A stretch of DNA of 64,000 nt from assembly GCA_937924525.1 (NCBI GenBank), contig CALDSU010000018.1, forward strand, positions 36,501 through 100,500, written 5' to 3'. The notes beneath the pieces were generated by a model. It had not been told where the DNA came from and made no database searches. It saw only the letters and a program-made list of their open reading frames with translations. A program made the position numbers and the translations under genes. Source of the stretch: an uncultured Bryobacteraceae bacterium (GTDB lineage: Bacteria > Acidobacteriota > Terriglobia > Bryobacterales > Bryobacteraceae). This document shows positions 40,869 through 49,915 of this stretch, in pieces. How positions within the stretch are numbered: the first letter of the stretch is position 1; each line of letters opens with the position of its first letter.

Positions 40869-41600
40869 CTACAGCAGCAGCGCGCCCCCGTCGGCGGTGT
40901 AGACGGCGCCGGTCACGTAAGAAGCTTCGTCGGAAGCCAGGAAGACCGCCAGTCCGGCAACCTCTTCGGGCTGTCCCAAATGCCGGATGGGCTGCCGGCG
41001 GTAGGGGAACGCCTCGCGCTCGCCTTCCTTCCAGAAGTACTCGCTCAACTGCGTCTGGATCAGGCCGGGCGCGATCGCGTTCACACGGACGCCCCGCGGG
41101 CCGAGTTCGAGCGCGTAGGACTTCGTCATCATGATCAGCGCCGCCTTGGTCATCGAATACAGCAGGCTTTCCCATTGCGGCTTGATGCCGGAGACCGAGG
41201 CGATGTTGAGGATCGCGCCGCGGCCGCGCTCGCACATGCCCGGGGCCAGGCGCTGCGTCAGGCCGAAGACGCTTTTCAGATTCACCTCGACCATCTTGTC
41301 GAACTGAGCCTCGGTGAAGGTCAGGCAGGGCCCCTGCGCGATGTTGGTGGCGGCGTTGTTCACCAGAATGTCGACGGGGCCGGCGCGCGCGGCCAGAGAA
41401 TCGAGGTCGGCGGGGCGGCCGACGTGACAGGCCACCGGGATCGCGCGCGGCCCCAACTCGGCCGCCACCGCGTCCAGGGTATCCTGCTTGCGGCTGGCAA
41501 GGACGACAGTCGCGCCCTCCCGCACGAACGCCGCGGCAATGGCCCGGCCGATTCCCCGGCTCGCGCCCGTGACCAACGCGCGGCGGCCGGCCAGTCTCAA
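40869..41600 (-). CDS. SDR-family NAD(P)-dependent oxidoreductase
   Basis: 243-residue classical short-chain dehydrogenase. TGASRGIGRAIA binds the cofactor; NNAATNIAQGP, IASVSGIKPQ (catalytic Ser) and YSMTKAALIMMTK (YxxxK) complete the active site; VNAIAPGLIQTQLS and YVTGAVYTADGG are typical C-terminal signs. The Arg after the second strand (ASRKQDTL) suggests NADP preference, as inference. Its start overlaps the stop of the upstream TIM-barrel gene, so the two probably act in one sugar or polyol pathway. Confidence 0.93.
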   Translation of the reverse strand: MRLAGRRALVTGASRGIGRAIAAAFVREGATVVLASRKQDTLDAVAAELGPRAIPVACHVGRPADLDSLAARAGPVDILVNNAATNIAQGPCLTFTEAQFDKMVEVNLKSVFGLTQRLAPGMCERGRGAILNIASVSGIKPQWESLLYSMTKAALIMMTKSYALELGPRGVRVNAIAPGLIQTQLSEYFWKEGEREAFPYRRQPIRHLGQPEEVAGLAVFLASDEASYVTGAVYTADGGALLL

Positions 41601-42622
41601 AGACCCAGCACCTCGCGCGTGTAGCGAATGCTGGCCTCCAGATCCTCGCGCTCGCGCTGCGCCGCCAGTTCTTGGGGCGCCGGCGTGGGACCGGGGTTCG
41701 GCTGCCCCTGCTCAGCCAGCCGCAGAAACCGCAGGAACTCCTCCGCGCGCACGTTTCGGTAGCCGGCCCAGAACTGCGGATCGAACAGCGGGAAGTAGCG
41801 CGGCCTTGTCACGATGATCTCCATCGAATAAGCCTTGCCGGGCAACAATTCCTGGAACCGCCGCGTATACTCCCGGATGCCGATGTTGCCTTCGCCCATC
41901 CGCGTCCAGCGCACCGCGATGCGGTCCCCTTCGCGCCACACCGCCGAATCGCGGACATGGCTGGTGAGTACGTACGGCGCCAGCGTCTCCAGGGTCAGCA
42001 GCGGATCCTCCAACGCCCAGACGGGGTTGCCGGAGTCCAGGCACGCCCCGACGAAATCCTTGCCTGCTTCCTCGATCAGCATTTTCAGTTCCCGCGCCTG
42101 CATGTCGCCGGCGTGGTTCTCGATGGCGATGCGCACGCCGGAGTCCTCGACGCGCGCGCGCACATGACGTAATACCTTGACGGTGTTCTCGATGTGCGCC
42201 TCGATGGGCAAGGGGCCGGCGCGGTCCTCCATGCTGCCCAGAAACGCCCGCACCAGCGGGGATCCGGCAATGCGCGCCGCCTCCACCACGCGGACCAGTT
42301 GCTCTTCCGCCGTGCCCTGGGCGGGATCGAACCGCTTGGAGGTGGGACAGATCGAGCGCATGCCGATTTCCAGAGTGATTCCCCGCGCCTCGGCGTGCGC
42401 CCGCACTTTGCGGAGGTGCTCCGGTTCCAGACTGCCCAGAAACCGGATCTCGGAAAAATGCACCACCTGGGCCTGCTGGCGGGCGCAATAATCCAGATAC
42501 TCAAAAGCCGACCAGCCCTGCGAACGGAGGCTAAACAGGTCGATGCCAAAGCGAACCGGAGTCCGGGCTTGTCCCGCGGCGGCCATGGCCAGCGGAGCGC
42601 CCAAGAAAGTGCGGCGACACAT
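41597..42622 (-). CDS. Sugar phosphate isomerase/epimerase-like TIM barrel, exported
   Basis: 341 residues. The leader MCRRTFLGAPLAMAAAGQA is Tat-like. Barrel segments: VVHFSEIRFLGSLEPEHL, GITLEIGMRSICPTSKRFD, VRIAIENHAGDMQA (metal Glu), VGACLDSGNPVWAL (Asp), LTSHVRDSAVWREG (His) and YSMEIIVTRP (Glu). This is the xylose-isomerase-like metal site. The ATG is placed at leaderless distance from a GATAAT box, whereas the next upstream ATG (42631) overlaps the box. It is coupled to the SDR gene by ATGA. Confidence 0.88.
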   Translation of the reverse strand: MCRRTFLGAPLAMAAAGQARTPVRFGIDLFSLRSQGWSAFEYLDYCARQQAQVVHFSEIRFLGSLEPEHLRKVRAHAEARGITLEIGMRSICPTSKRFDPAQGTAEEQLVRVVEAARIAGSPLVRAFLGSMEDRAGPLPIEAHIENTVKVLRHVRARVEDSGVRIAIENHAGDMQARELKMLIEEAGKDFVGACLDSGNPVWALEDPLLTLETLAPYVLTSHVRDSAVWREGDRIAVRWTRMGEGNIGIREYTRRFQELLPGKAYSMEIIVTRPRYFPLFDPQFWAGYRNVRAEEFLRFLRLAEQGQPNPGPTPAPQELAAQREREDLEASIRYTREVLGL

Positions 42623-42629
42623 GAAAACC

Positions 42630-42635
42630 ATTATC
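42630..42635 (-). promoter_or_regulatory. -10 box, leaderless (TIM-barrel/SDR pair)
   Basis: GATAAT with 7 bases (GGTTTTC) to the ATG at 42622, in the 30-base gap after the MoaD-type gene. Confidence 0.45.
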
Positions 42636-42652
42636 GGACGGGAAGCGGTCCC

Positions 42653-42919
42653 TCAGACTCCGCCCTGGATCGCGGTGACAAAGTGCACTTCCGCCTCCGG
42701 CGGGACCTTCTCCCGCAGGCCCAGCGGGCTGATCTCGCCGTCCACCGCCACCGAAAGGTTCGGGCGGAGCCGGCCGCCTTCCAGCAGCCGCTGCCGCAAC
42801 CCGGGGCACCGCCGCTCGAGGTCGTCAATCAACTCGCCCACGGTGGCGCCGGCTGCCTCAACAGCCGCGCGCCCGCCGGTCAGCTCCCGCAGTGGCGCCG
42901 GAATGAAGACCGTGGCCAC
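42653..42919 (-). CDS. MoaD/ThiS-type sulfur carrier protein
   Basis: 88-residue beta-grasp protein: VATVFIPAPLRELTGGRAAV, VGELIDDLERRCPGLRQRLL, LRPNLSVAVDGEI and VHFVTAIQGGV. MoaD carries the thiocarboxylate used to make molybdopterin. It starts with GTG two bases after the stop of the molybdenum subunit gene, so it belongs to the hydroxylase operon. The C-terminus is Gly-Gly-Val and not a bare Gly-Gly; the last residue would have to be removed or tolerated before adenylation. Confidence 0.85.
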   Translation of the reverse strand: MATVFIPAPLRELTGGRAAVEAAGATVGELIDDLERRCPGLRQRLLEGGRLRPNLSVAVDGEISPLGLREKVPPEAEVHFVTAIQGGV

Positions 42920-42921
42920 GC

Positions 42922-45171
42922 CTACTTTGCCGCCGCCCAGATGGCTTCCATCACGGCGGCCGGGTTCATGGGCAAGCGCCGCATCCGCACGCCCGCCGCG
43001 CGGTATATCGCGTTCGCCAGCGCCGCCGGCGGCGGCACAATGTTGGCTTCGCCCACCCCGCGCACGCCAAACGGATGCCCGGGGTTGGGCACTTCCACGA
43101 TGATGGTCTCGATCATCGGCAGGTCGTAGCAGGTGGGGATGCGGTAATCGAGGAAACTCGCGTTCGCCATCGTCCCCTCGGCTGTCATGTAGTATTCCTC
43201 GTTGAGCGCCCAGCCGATGCCCTGCACGCTGCCGCCTTGCATCTGCCCTTCGACGTACGCGGGGTGAATGGCCTTGCCGGCGTCTTGGATCGAGGTGAAG
43301 CGCAAGATGGTGGTCTTGCCGGTTTCCGGGTCGACTTCCACGTCGCAGATGACGCCGGAAAACGAACCGCCCGCCCCCTTGGGATTGACGGTGGCGCGCC
43401 CGACCACGGGCCCGCCGGTCCGGTTCAACTGCGCGGCCAGTGCGCGGAACGTCGCCCGATGGCTGCCCGCCCGGTACTGCCCGCGCACCGCCTCCACCGC
43501 GTCGGGGTCGACGTCCCACAACCGGGCGGCGCGCTCCCGCATCTGCCGGACCACGTCCTGCGCGGCTTCGTAAGCGGCCCACCCCGTCGCGAACGTTACG
43601 CGGCTGCCGCCCGTCACCGCGGTGTAGCCGACGGAATCGGTATCGGCGACCACCGGGTGCACGTCCTCGGCGGCGATGCCCAGCACCTCCGCCGCCTGCA
43701 TGGCGACCGAAGTGCGGGTGCCGCCGATGTCGGTGGACCCTTCCACCAGGTTCACCGTGCCGTCCTCGTTCACGCTGATGGTGCACGAAGACGCCAGGCC
43801 GACGTTGAACCAATAGCCGATCGCGACGCCGCGTCCGCGGTGGGGTCCGTTCAACGCCGAGCGGTAATGCTCGCTGTTCTTCATCGCCTCGATCACTTCC
43901 ACGCACCCGATGCGCCGGTACTTCACGCCATCGGCGCGGCGCGCGCCTTCGCGCGCGGCGTTCTTCAGCCGGAAATCGAGCGGATCCACGTTGAGGTTTT
44001 CGGCGAGCTCGTCCATCACGCTCTCGGTGGCGAAGGCCGCGTTGGTGGCCCCGGGCGCGCGGTACGCCGCGGTGCTGGGCTTGTTCACGCACACGTCGAA
44101 GCCATCGATGCGAACGTTGGGGAGATGGTAGGCCGCGAAAACCGTCATGGCGCCGGACGCGACCATGGCGCCCGGATACGCGCCCGCCTCGTAGGCCAGA
44201 TACGCCTCGGCGGCGGTGATCGTGCCGTCGCGCCGCGCGCCGATCTTGACCCGGATGAACGAACCGGGCGTCGGTCCTGTCCCCTCGAACACGTCTTTGC
44301 GCGACATCACGATCTTGACGGGCCGCCCGCTCTTCTTCGACAACAGGGCCGCGACGGGCTCCAGGTACACCGGAATCTTGCCGCCGAATCCGCCGCCGAT
44401 CTCCAGCGGCGTCACCTTCACCTGCGATACCGGCAGGTCGAGAATGCACGCCGTCGTATCGCGCACCACGAACGAGCCCTGCGTGCTGCACCAGATCAGC
44501 ACCCGCCCGTCGTTGTTCCAGAGCGCCGTCGCGTTGTGCGGCTCGATGTAGCCCTGGTGGACAGTGGAAGTGTGGAACTCGCGTTCCACAATCACCTCCG
44601 CCTCGGCGAATCCCCGCTCCACCTCACCCATCTCGTGCCGGAAGTGCTCGGCGACATTGCTGGGACGCGAGCCCGGTGCGCCGAACTCCTTGGTGCGCAG
44701 TTCCTCGTGAACCAGCGGCGCGTCCTCCCGCATGGCGTCCAGCGCGGTCGTGACGTGGGGCAGCACCTCGTAGTCAACTTCAATCAACCCCGCGGCTTCT
44801 TCCGCGACGTGGACGTTGACCGCGGCCACTGCGGCGACGGCGTGCCCGCAGTAGAGCGCCTTGCCGCTCGCCAGCACGTTGCCCCGGATGTAGCTCAGCG
44901 GCGTTTCGCCTTCGCCGAGATCCACCATGCGGTCGCCGCTGGGCGGAAAGTCCGCGGCGGTCACCACGGCTTTCACACCGGGAAACGCTTCCGCCTTGCT
45001 CGTGTCGATGCGCCGGAGGCGGGCGTGGGCGTGCGGGCAGCGCAGCACAAAGCCGTGCAGCAGCCCGGCCAGTTCCAAATCGGCGCCGTACAGCGCCCGC
45101 CCGGTTACCTTGTCGGCCCCGTCGTGCCGGATCGGCCGCGTGCCCACTACCTGATATGCCGGAGCGCTCAT
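42922..45171 (-). CDS. Xanthine-dehydrogenase-family molybdenum-binding subunit
   Basis: 749-residue large subunit of a molybdenum hydroxylase. N-terminal Ald_Xan_dh domain: GTRPIRHDGADKVTGRALYG, YIEPHNATALW. Molybdopterin-binding domain: EIGGGFGGKIPVYLEPVAAL, SAAYRAPGATNAAFATES (the loop that distinguishes subfamilies), GSTDIGGTRTSVAMQAAEVLG, and catalytic Glu in GVRGVGEANIVPPPAAL near the end. The AYRAPG loop is neither the CoxL loop (AYRCSFR) nor the classical XDH loop, so the substrate (an aromatic, aldehyde or purine compound) is open. It is cotranscribed with the 2Fe-2S and FAD subunits upstream. Confidence 0.93.
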   Translation of the reverse strand: MSAPAYQVVGTRPIRHDGADKVTGRALYGADLELAGLLHGFVLRCPHAHARLRRIDTSKAEAFPGVKAVVTAADFPPSGDRMVDLGEGETPLSYIRGNVLASGKALYCGHAVAAVAAVNVHVAEEAAGLIEVDYEVLPHVTTALDAMREDAPLVHEELRTKEFGAPGSRPSNVAEHFRHEMGEVERGFAEAEVIVEREFHTSTVHQGYIEPHNATALWNNDGRVLIWCSTQGSFVVRDTTACILDLPVSQVKVTPLEIGGGFGGKIPVYLEPVAALLSKKSGRPVKIVMSRKDVFEGTGPTPGSFIRVKIGARRDGTITAAEAYLAYEAGAYPGAMVASGAMTVFAAYHLPNVRIDGFDVCVNKPSTAAYRAPGATNAAFATESVMDELAENLNVDPLDFRLKNAAREGARRADGVKYRRIGCVEVIEAMKNSEHYRSALNGPHRGRGVAIGYWFNVGLASSCTISVNEDGTVNLVEGSTDIGGTRTSVAMQAAEVLGIAAEDVHPVVADTDSVGYTAVTGGSRVTFATGWAAYEAAQDVVRQMRERAARLWDVDPDAVEAVRGQYRAGSHRATFRALAAQLNRTGGPVVGRATVNPKGAGGSFSGVICDVEVDPETGKTTILRFTSIQDAGKAIHPAYVEGQMQGGSVQGIGWALNEEYYMTAEGTMANASFLDYRIPTCYDLPMIETIIVEVPNPGHPFGVRGVGEANIVPPPAALANAIYRAAGVRMRRLPMNPAAVMEAIWAAAK

Positions 45172-45653
45172 CGGTTCACCTCCTGCATCTCGTGCGCGGC
45201 CTGCTGGACCGCGCGGACAATTTTGTCATAGCCGGTGCACCGGCACAGGTTGTTGGCCAGCCAGAAGCGAATCCGCTCTTCGCTCGGCTGCGCCTCCGCC
45301 TCCAGCAACGCCTTGGCCGCGACGATCAAGCCCGGCGTACACACGCCGCATTGCAGCGCGGCCTGCTCGAGGAACGCCCGCTGGACGGGATGCAGTCGGC
45401 TGCCGCGCGCGACGCCTTCGATCGTGGTGATATCCGCGCCGTCGGCTTCCGCCCCCAGCACGAGGCAGGAGTTGACGATGCGCCCGTCCAGGATCACGGT
45501 GCAGGCGCCGCAGTTGCCGTCGTTGCACCCTTCCTTGCTGCCGGTCAGGCCCAGGATGTCGCGCAGGCACTCGAGCAGGCTCTGGCGGGGTTCGCAAAGA
45601 AACTCTACCGCCTCGCCGTTGATGGTGGTCCGGACGTGATACTTGCCGTGCAT
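45168..45653 (-). CDS. Molybdenum hydroxylase 2Fe-2S subunit
   Basis: 161 residues. The plant-type cluster is C-x4-C-x2-C plus a distal Cys (GCNDGNCGACTVILDGRIVN SC), and the second, all-helical cluster is in ALQCGVCTPGLIVAA and NNLCRCTGYDKIV. The protein passes electrons from the molybdenum centre to FAD. Start at MHGKYHVRTTING is the usual length. The stop overlaps the start of the molybdenum subunit (four bases). Confidence 0.96.
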   Translation of the reverse strand: MHGKYHVRTTINGEAVEFLCEPRQSLLECLRDILGLTGSKEGCNDGNCGACTVILDGRIVNSCLVLGAEADGADITTIEGVARGSRLHPVQRAFLEQAALQCGVCTPGLIVAAKALLEAEAQPSEERIRFWLANNLCRCTGYDKIVRAVQQAAHEMQEVNR

Positions 45654-45655
45654 CG

Positions 45656-46522
45656 TCAGTTGCCTTTCGCCTGCGCAACCGCGGCTTCCAGGGCGCGCCG
45701 CGTCAGGACCGCGCACAGATGCCGGCGATATTCGGCCGTGCCGCGCATGTCCGTGATGGGGCGGGCGGCGGCCTTGGCCAGTTCCGCCGCCGCGCCCATG
45801 CTCTCCGCGCTCACGGGCCGCCCGGCCAGGGCGTCGCCCGCCTCGCGAACCAACAGGGGCGTAGGCGCCACCGCCGCCAGCGCGATCCGCGCGCTCCGGA
45901 AGTGGCCGTGGTCCAGCGTCACACTGACGCCCGCGCCGGCCACCGCGATGTCCATCTCGTTCCTCGGGATGAACCGCAGGTAGCGCGCGCCGGAATGGGG
46001 CGCCGGCGGCGGTACGTGCAGCGACACTAGCAACTCGCCCGGCGTCAGGATGTTGCGCCCGGGAGCAACGCAGAAGTCCTCCACAGGAATCGCGCGCGTC
46101 CCTTGTGGGCCCGCAATGTGGCAGGTCGCCGAGAGCGCGATCAGCAGGGGCACGGTGTCCGCGCTGGGAGATGCATTACACAGGTTGCCGCCCACGGAAG
46201 CGCGCCCCTGGATCTGCGTGCCGCCAATGAGGGAAGCGGTCTCGGCCAGCGCGGGGTAGGCGAGGCGCAGGCCGGCATGCTGGTAAATCCGGTAGCAGGG
46301 CACGGCGGCGCCCAGCGTGAGGCCCGCCGCCGGATCGTAGCGCAGTTCGTTCAGTTCGGGAATCCGTTTGATATCGACCACCAGGTCGGTCTCCTTCCGG
46401 CCCGAGCGCAGTTGCACTAGCAGGTCCGTCCCGCCGGCCAGCGTGCGCGCCGCAGGATGCGCGGCGAGCAGCCTCACCGCTTCCGCGACGCTTCGCGGCG
46501 CAGCGTAATCAAACCACTTCAC
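45656..46522 (-). CDS. Molybdenum hydroxylase FAD-binding subunit
   Basis: 288-residue CoxM-type protein. FAD motifs are ARTLAGGTDLLVQLRSGR and SVGGNLCNASPSADTVPLLI; the C-terminal domain has RYLRFIPRNEMDIAVAG and the usual AALAAVAPTPLLVREA segment. It passes electrons to an external acceptor. The GTG start has AGGAG six bases upstream. It is the first gene of the operon; a terminator separates it from the TonB-dependent receptor. Confidence 0.95.
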   Translation of the reverse strand: MKWFDYAAPRSVAEAVRLLAAHPAARTLAGGTDLLVQLRSGRKETDLVVDIKRIPELNELRYDPAAGLTLGAAVPCYRIYQHAGLRLAYPALAETASLIGGTQIQGRASVGGNLCNASPSADTVPLLIALSATCHIAGPQGTRAIPVEDFCVAPGRNILTPGELLVSLHVPPPAPHSGARYLRFIPRNEMDIAVAGAGVSVTLDHGHFRSARIALAAVAPTPLLVREAGDALAGRPVSAESMGAAAELAKAAARPITDMRGTAEYRRHLCAVLTRRALEAAVAQAKGN

Positions 46523-46604
46523 CGAGAACTCCTGTCTAAGGGAAACATGGAACGATTCATCAGCGTACAACGAATCGACCCGGCGCGAGGAGCCCTGGCC
46601 CGTC

Positions 46605-46650
46605 ACACAAAATGAAACCGGGCGGAAGACCTGGCAAGCCTTCCGCCCGG
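46605..46650 (-). terminator. Rho-independent terminator after the TonB-dependent receptor
   Basis: CCGGGCGGAAG (46618-46628) and CTTCCGCCCGG (46640-46650) form an 11-bp stem with an 11-base loop; on the minus strand it is followed by TTTCATTTTGTG. Confidence 0.75.
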
Positions 46651-46675
46651 GAGCGTCATGCTTGGAGCGATCGAA

Positions 46676-49600
46676 TCAGAACAGGATCTTGGCGCCGAAC
46701 TGAATCTGGCGCGGATCCTGCGCGCTGGTGATGCGGCCCACCGAACCCGTCGCCGAAATGTTGGCCGCCGGGTTGTTGAAGTTGGCGTGGTTGGGCATGT
46801 TGAAGAACTCGAACCGAAGCTGCAATTTCACCTGTTCGGTAATATTGGTGTCCTTCAGCACGCTGACGTCGAAGACGATGTCGCCCGGTCCGAACAGATG
46901 GTTCCGAGCGGAGTTGCCCCACGTGAAAGGAGCGGGAATCGAGTAACCCGTCGGATCGAACCAGCGGCTGATGCTGCGCTCGCCGCGCGGCAGGTTCCCT
47001 ACGCGGGTTACGTCGGCGCGCGTCGAGATCCAGCCCTGCTGCCCGGGGCTGAACGAGACGGTGAACGGTTGGCCGGTGCGCAGATAGGTGATGCCGGCAA
47101 CCTGCCAGCCGCCCACCACCCGGTTGAGGCCCCCCACCGCGTTCAGGAACGGTTTGCCCTTGCCGAAGGGCAACTCATAGGTGTATGCCGAGGTGAAAAT
47201 GTGCCGGCGCACCTGGTCGGAATTGCCTCGGTCGGCGGCGTGGTTGTACGGGTCGCCGGCGAAGCCCACAATGGGGGTGTTGTCAAGCGACCGGTTCCAG
47301 GAGTACTCGATCTGGAAGCTCAGCCCGTTGCCGTAACGCTTAATCGCTTCCAGTTGCAACTGGTGCAGGGTGGAATCGCCCGCTCCCTTCAGCATGAGGA
47401 TGTCCGCCCAAGGCTGGAACGGACGCCGCGGCTGAATCGCGCCGGGTTGCTGGGTAAAGGGAAGGTTGGTGTTGTAGTTATAGAAGGGAAGGTGGCTGGT
47501 CTTGTTCCCGACGTAGGACGCGCGGACACCCAGCGACTTGAACACCTCGCGCTCCAGCGTGAAGTTCCACTGGTTGGAGATGCTGTTGCGGATGCCCTGC
47601 TCCACGATGGTGATGCCAGGGTTGGGCGAAATCGCGCCGCCGCCCGGGAACGGATTCGCCAGCGTCAGAGACGGAGTTCTGCCGGGAGCCGACTCGAAGG
47701 TTTCCGCCAGCAGGAACGGCGGGTTCGAGAAGCCCATCTGCCGGAAGCCGATGAACACGGGCAGGAAGTTGGCGAACATACCAAAGCCGCCGCGGATGAC
47801 GGTCTTGGTATTGCCAAACGGACGGTAAGCGAAACCGACACGCGGCTGCCAGTTGTTCCGGTCGGTCTTCAGGATCGGGAAATTCGGATCCAGCGAAATC
47901 GGGTAGGACTCAAATAGCCGCCGCTGCGCCTGCGGCGGCAGGTCGGAGCGCGGAATGACCAGGCGGCCGTTGCCGAAGTTGAAGTTCGCCTGCGCCAGGT
48001 CGCGTTCCCGCCAGGGCGTCTGCACCATGTAGCGGATGCCGTAGCTCAAAGTGAACCGGGAGGTGACCTGCCAGTCATCCTGCGCATAGGCGCTGTAGCG
48101 TGTGTTGTAGAACAGGTTGACGGCGGTGGGCGTCGACCGGTAAGCGAAATTCGGATAGCCCAGCAGGAAGTCCGCAAACGCGTGCGCGGGCTGTACGGGG
48201 CCGGAATCCTGCGTAAAGCGACCATTGAAATCGAACCGCCCGAACGCGGCGTTGTTGGCCACGTTAGTACCCAGGCCGAAGGCGCCCGGCGGCGAAGACA
48301 TGCGGAAGTTGCCAAAATCCACGCCGGCCTTCATGGTGTGCTTGCCGCGGATGATGGTGATGTTGTCGGTGAACTGGCGCGTCAACTGCTTGCCGCGCTC
48401 ACTCCCGCCGTAGTCGCCGATGGACACATGGCTGCTAATGTTCATGTTCGGCAGGCCGCCCAGCGGCAGCGGACCGTACAGGTTGGGGAAAAGCGTCCGC
48501 GGATCGAAATCGAGGTTGATGCCCTGGCGGACCGGACCGTGGTAGGTGTAGCTGAACCGGGCTTCGTTGAGGATGGTAGGCGAGAACGTGTGATTCCAGG
48601 TCAGGTTGCCGACCCTGGTATCGTTGCCGCCGTTGCCCCATTGGCCGTATTCGGCCGGATACGCGCCCTGCGCCACAAAGTAGGGATCGGCCTTGGAGAT
48701 GTTTCCGCTGAACCACAGCGAATCTTTCTCACTGAAGCGGTGGTCGACGCGGACAAAGTAGCGGTTGATGTCCGAAACCTGCCGATTGCGGACCTCCGTG
48801 TAGTTCTGCAAGGTGCCAGCGGGACCCGTGCCCGGCAGGTTCGGCAGCGGCACCTTCTGAATCAGCGTGTTGGACCGCGGGTCAATCCGGTTTGCCGGAA
48901 TCTGGTTATTCGGGAAGGGCAAACCCGAGAGCGGGTCGATGATGGTCGGCAGTCCCGTGAAGTTGCCGGCGCGCATGTTCGCAGTGGCCACGTTCAAAAT
49001 GCTGGTAATGGGCGCCCGCTCTTTCAGGGCCTCATAGCCGCCGAAGAAAAACGTCTTGTTTTTCAAGATCGGTCCCCCAGCCATAAAGCCGTACTCGTTC
49101 CGGTTGAACGCGGGACGGATGGGCGAGAAGAAATTCCGGGCGGCCGTCGCTTTGTTCCGGTTGAAATGGAAGAGAGTGCCGTGAAAGTCGTTGTTGCCCG
49201 ACTTGGTCACAATGGTCACCGAGGCCGCGCCTTCAAACTCGGCCTTCATGTTGTTCGAGTCCATTTTGAACTCGCTGACCGCGTCCACAGACGGCAGCGT
49301 GGACATGCCGTGGCGGTAGGAATAGGCGCCGCCGCCGTTGCCGGGATCGTTGAACGCCGCGCCGTCGACGTTGAAGTTCATGCCGCCCCAGTAGGAACTG
49401 CCGGCCACGCGCGGGTTGGAAGCGCTGTCGGTGGTGACGCCGGCCGAGATGCGGATCAACCGGTCCAGGAACCGGCCGTTCAGCGGCATGGTGGTGATCT
49501 GCTGCGTCTGCATGATGTTGCCGATGGTGGCGTTCTCCGTGTTGAGCACGGGCGCACTGGCGCTCACCTCGACCGCCTGCTGGACGCTGCCTACCTCCAG

Positions 49601-49915
49601 CGTGACGTCCTGCCGAATGGTGCGATTCGGCAGCAGCACCACCCCGCGAATGACATTGGGCCGGAACCCGCTCGCCTCGATCCGGACGGTATAGGTGCCG
49701 TTCAGCAGGTTCGGCACCACATAGGCGCCGGCCTCATTGGTTTTCGTCTTGGTTTCGATGTTGGTGGCTTCGTTTGTCACCGTGACGTCCGCGCTCGGCA
49801 CTGCCGCGCTGGACGCGTCTTGTACGTTGCCGACCAGGGTACTGGTAACGGTCTGGCCCCACAGCACAGCCCCCGCTAGCCAGCACGCCAAGCCCAGGCG
49901 TACTGCACATTGCAT
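46676..49915 (-). CDS. TonB-dependent receptor, Oar-like with carboxypeptidase-regulatory-like N-terminal domain
   Basis: 1079-residue outer-membrane protein. Signal peptide LGLACWLAGAVLWGQ; residues ~25-105 are the CarboxypepD_reg-like domain (TLVGNVQDASSAAVPSADVT, GAYVVPNLLNGTYTVRIEA), then a plug (MPLNGRFLDRLIRISAGV, FNVDGAAFNDPG) and a large beta-barrel rich in aromatic pairs, ending QIQFGAKILF with the terminal Phe needed for BAM insertion. Such receptors are greatly expanded in Acidobacteria and probably import glycans, peptides or similar large nutrients; the ligand is unknown. AAGGAGG before the ATG is strong and the leader is AT-rich. Probably monocistronic. Confidence 0.95.
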   Translation of the reverse strand: MQCAVRLGLACWLAGAVLWGQTVTSTLVGNVQDASSAAVPSADVTVTNEATNIETKTKTNEAGAYVVPNLLNGTYTVRIEASGFRPNVIRGVVLLPNRTIRQDVTLEVGSVQQAVEVSASAPVLNTENATIGNIMQTQQITTMPLNGRFLDRLIRISAGVTTDSASNPRVAGSSYWGGMNFNVDGAAFNDPGNGGGAYSYRHGMSTLPSVDAVSEFKMDSNNMKAEFEGAASVTIVTKSGNNDFHGTLFHFNRNKATAARNFFSPIRPAFNRNEYGFMAGGPILKNKTFFFGGYEALKERAPITSILNVATANMRAGNFTGLPTIIDPLSGLPFPNNQIPANRIDPRSNTLIQKVPLPNLPGTGPAGTLQNYTEVRNRQVSDINRYFVRVDHRFSEKDSLWFSGNISKADPYFVAQGAYPAEYGQWGNGGNDTRVGNLTWNHTFSPTILNEARFSYTYHGPVRQGINLDFDPRTLFPNLYGPLPLGGLPNMNISSHVSIGDYGGSERGKQLTRQFTDNITIIRGKHTMKAGVDFGNFRMSSPPGAFGLGTNVANNAAFGRFDFNGRFTQDSGPVQPAHAFADFLLGYPNFAYRSTPTAVNLFYNTRYSAYAQDDWQVTSRFTLSYGIRYMVQTPWRERDLAQANFNFGNGRLVIPRSDLPPQAQRRLFESYPISLDPNFPILKTDRNNWQPRVGFAYRPFGNTKTVIRGGFGMFANFLPVFIGFRQMGFSNPPFLLAETFESAPGRTPSLTLANPFPGGGAISPNPGITIVEQGIRNSISNQWNFTLEREVFKSLGVRASYVGNKTSHLPFYNYNTNLPFTQQPGAIQPRRPFQPWADILMLKGAGDSTLHQLQLEAIKRYGNGLSFQIEYSWNRSLDNTPIVGFAGDPYNHAADRGNSDQVRRHIFTSAYTYELPFGKGKPFLNAVGGLNRVVGGWQVAGITYLRTGQPFTVSFSPGQQGWISTRADVTRVGNLPRGERSISRWFDPTGYSIPAPFTWGNSARNHLFGPGDIVFDVSVLKDTNITEQVKLQLRFEFFNMPNHANFNNPAANISATGSVGRITSAQDPRQIQFGAKILF

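Noticed and set aside
42653..44491. 612-codon minus-strand frame ending in the MoaD gene
   Set aside because: Only its last 88 codons are a real protein; the rest is another frame of the molybdenum subunit gene.
43075..45231. 718-codon plus-strand frame opposite the molybdenum subunit
   Set aside because: The minus-strand product has full-length xanthine-dehydrogenase-family motifs; the antisense frame is a shadow.
48182..49879. 565-codon plus-strand frame opposite the TonB-dependent receptor
   Set aside because: Shadow of a beta-barrel gene; no start signal or motif.
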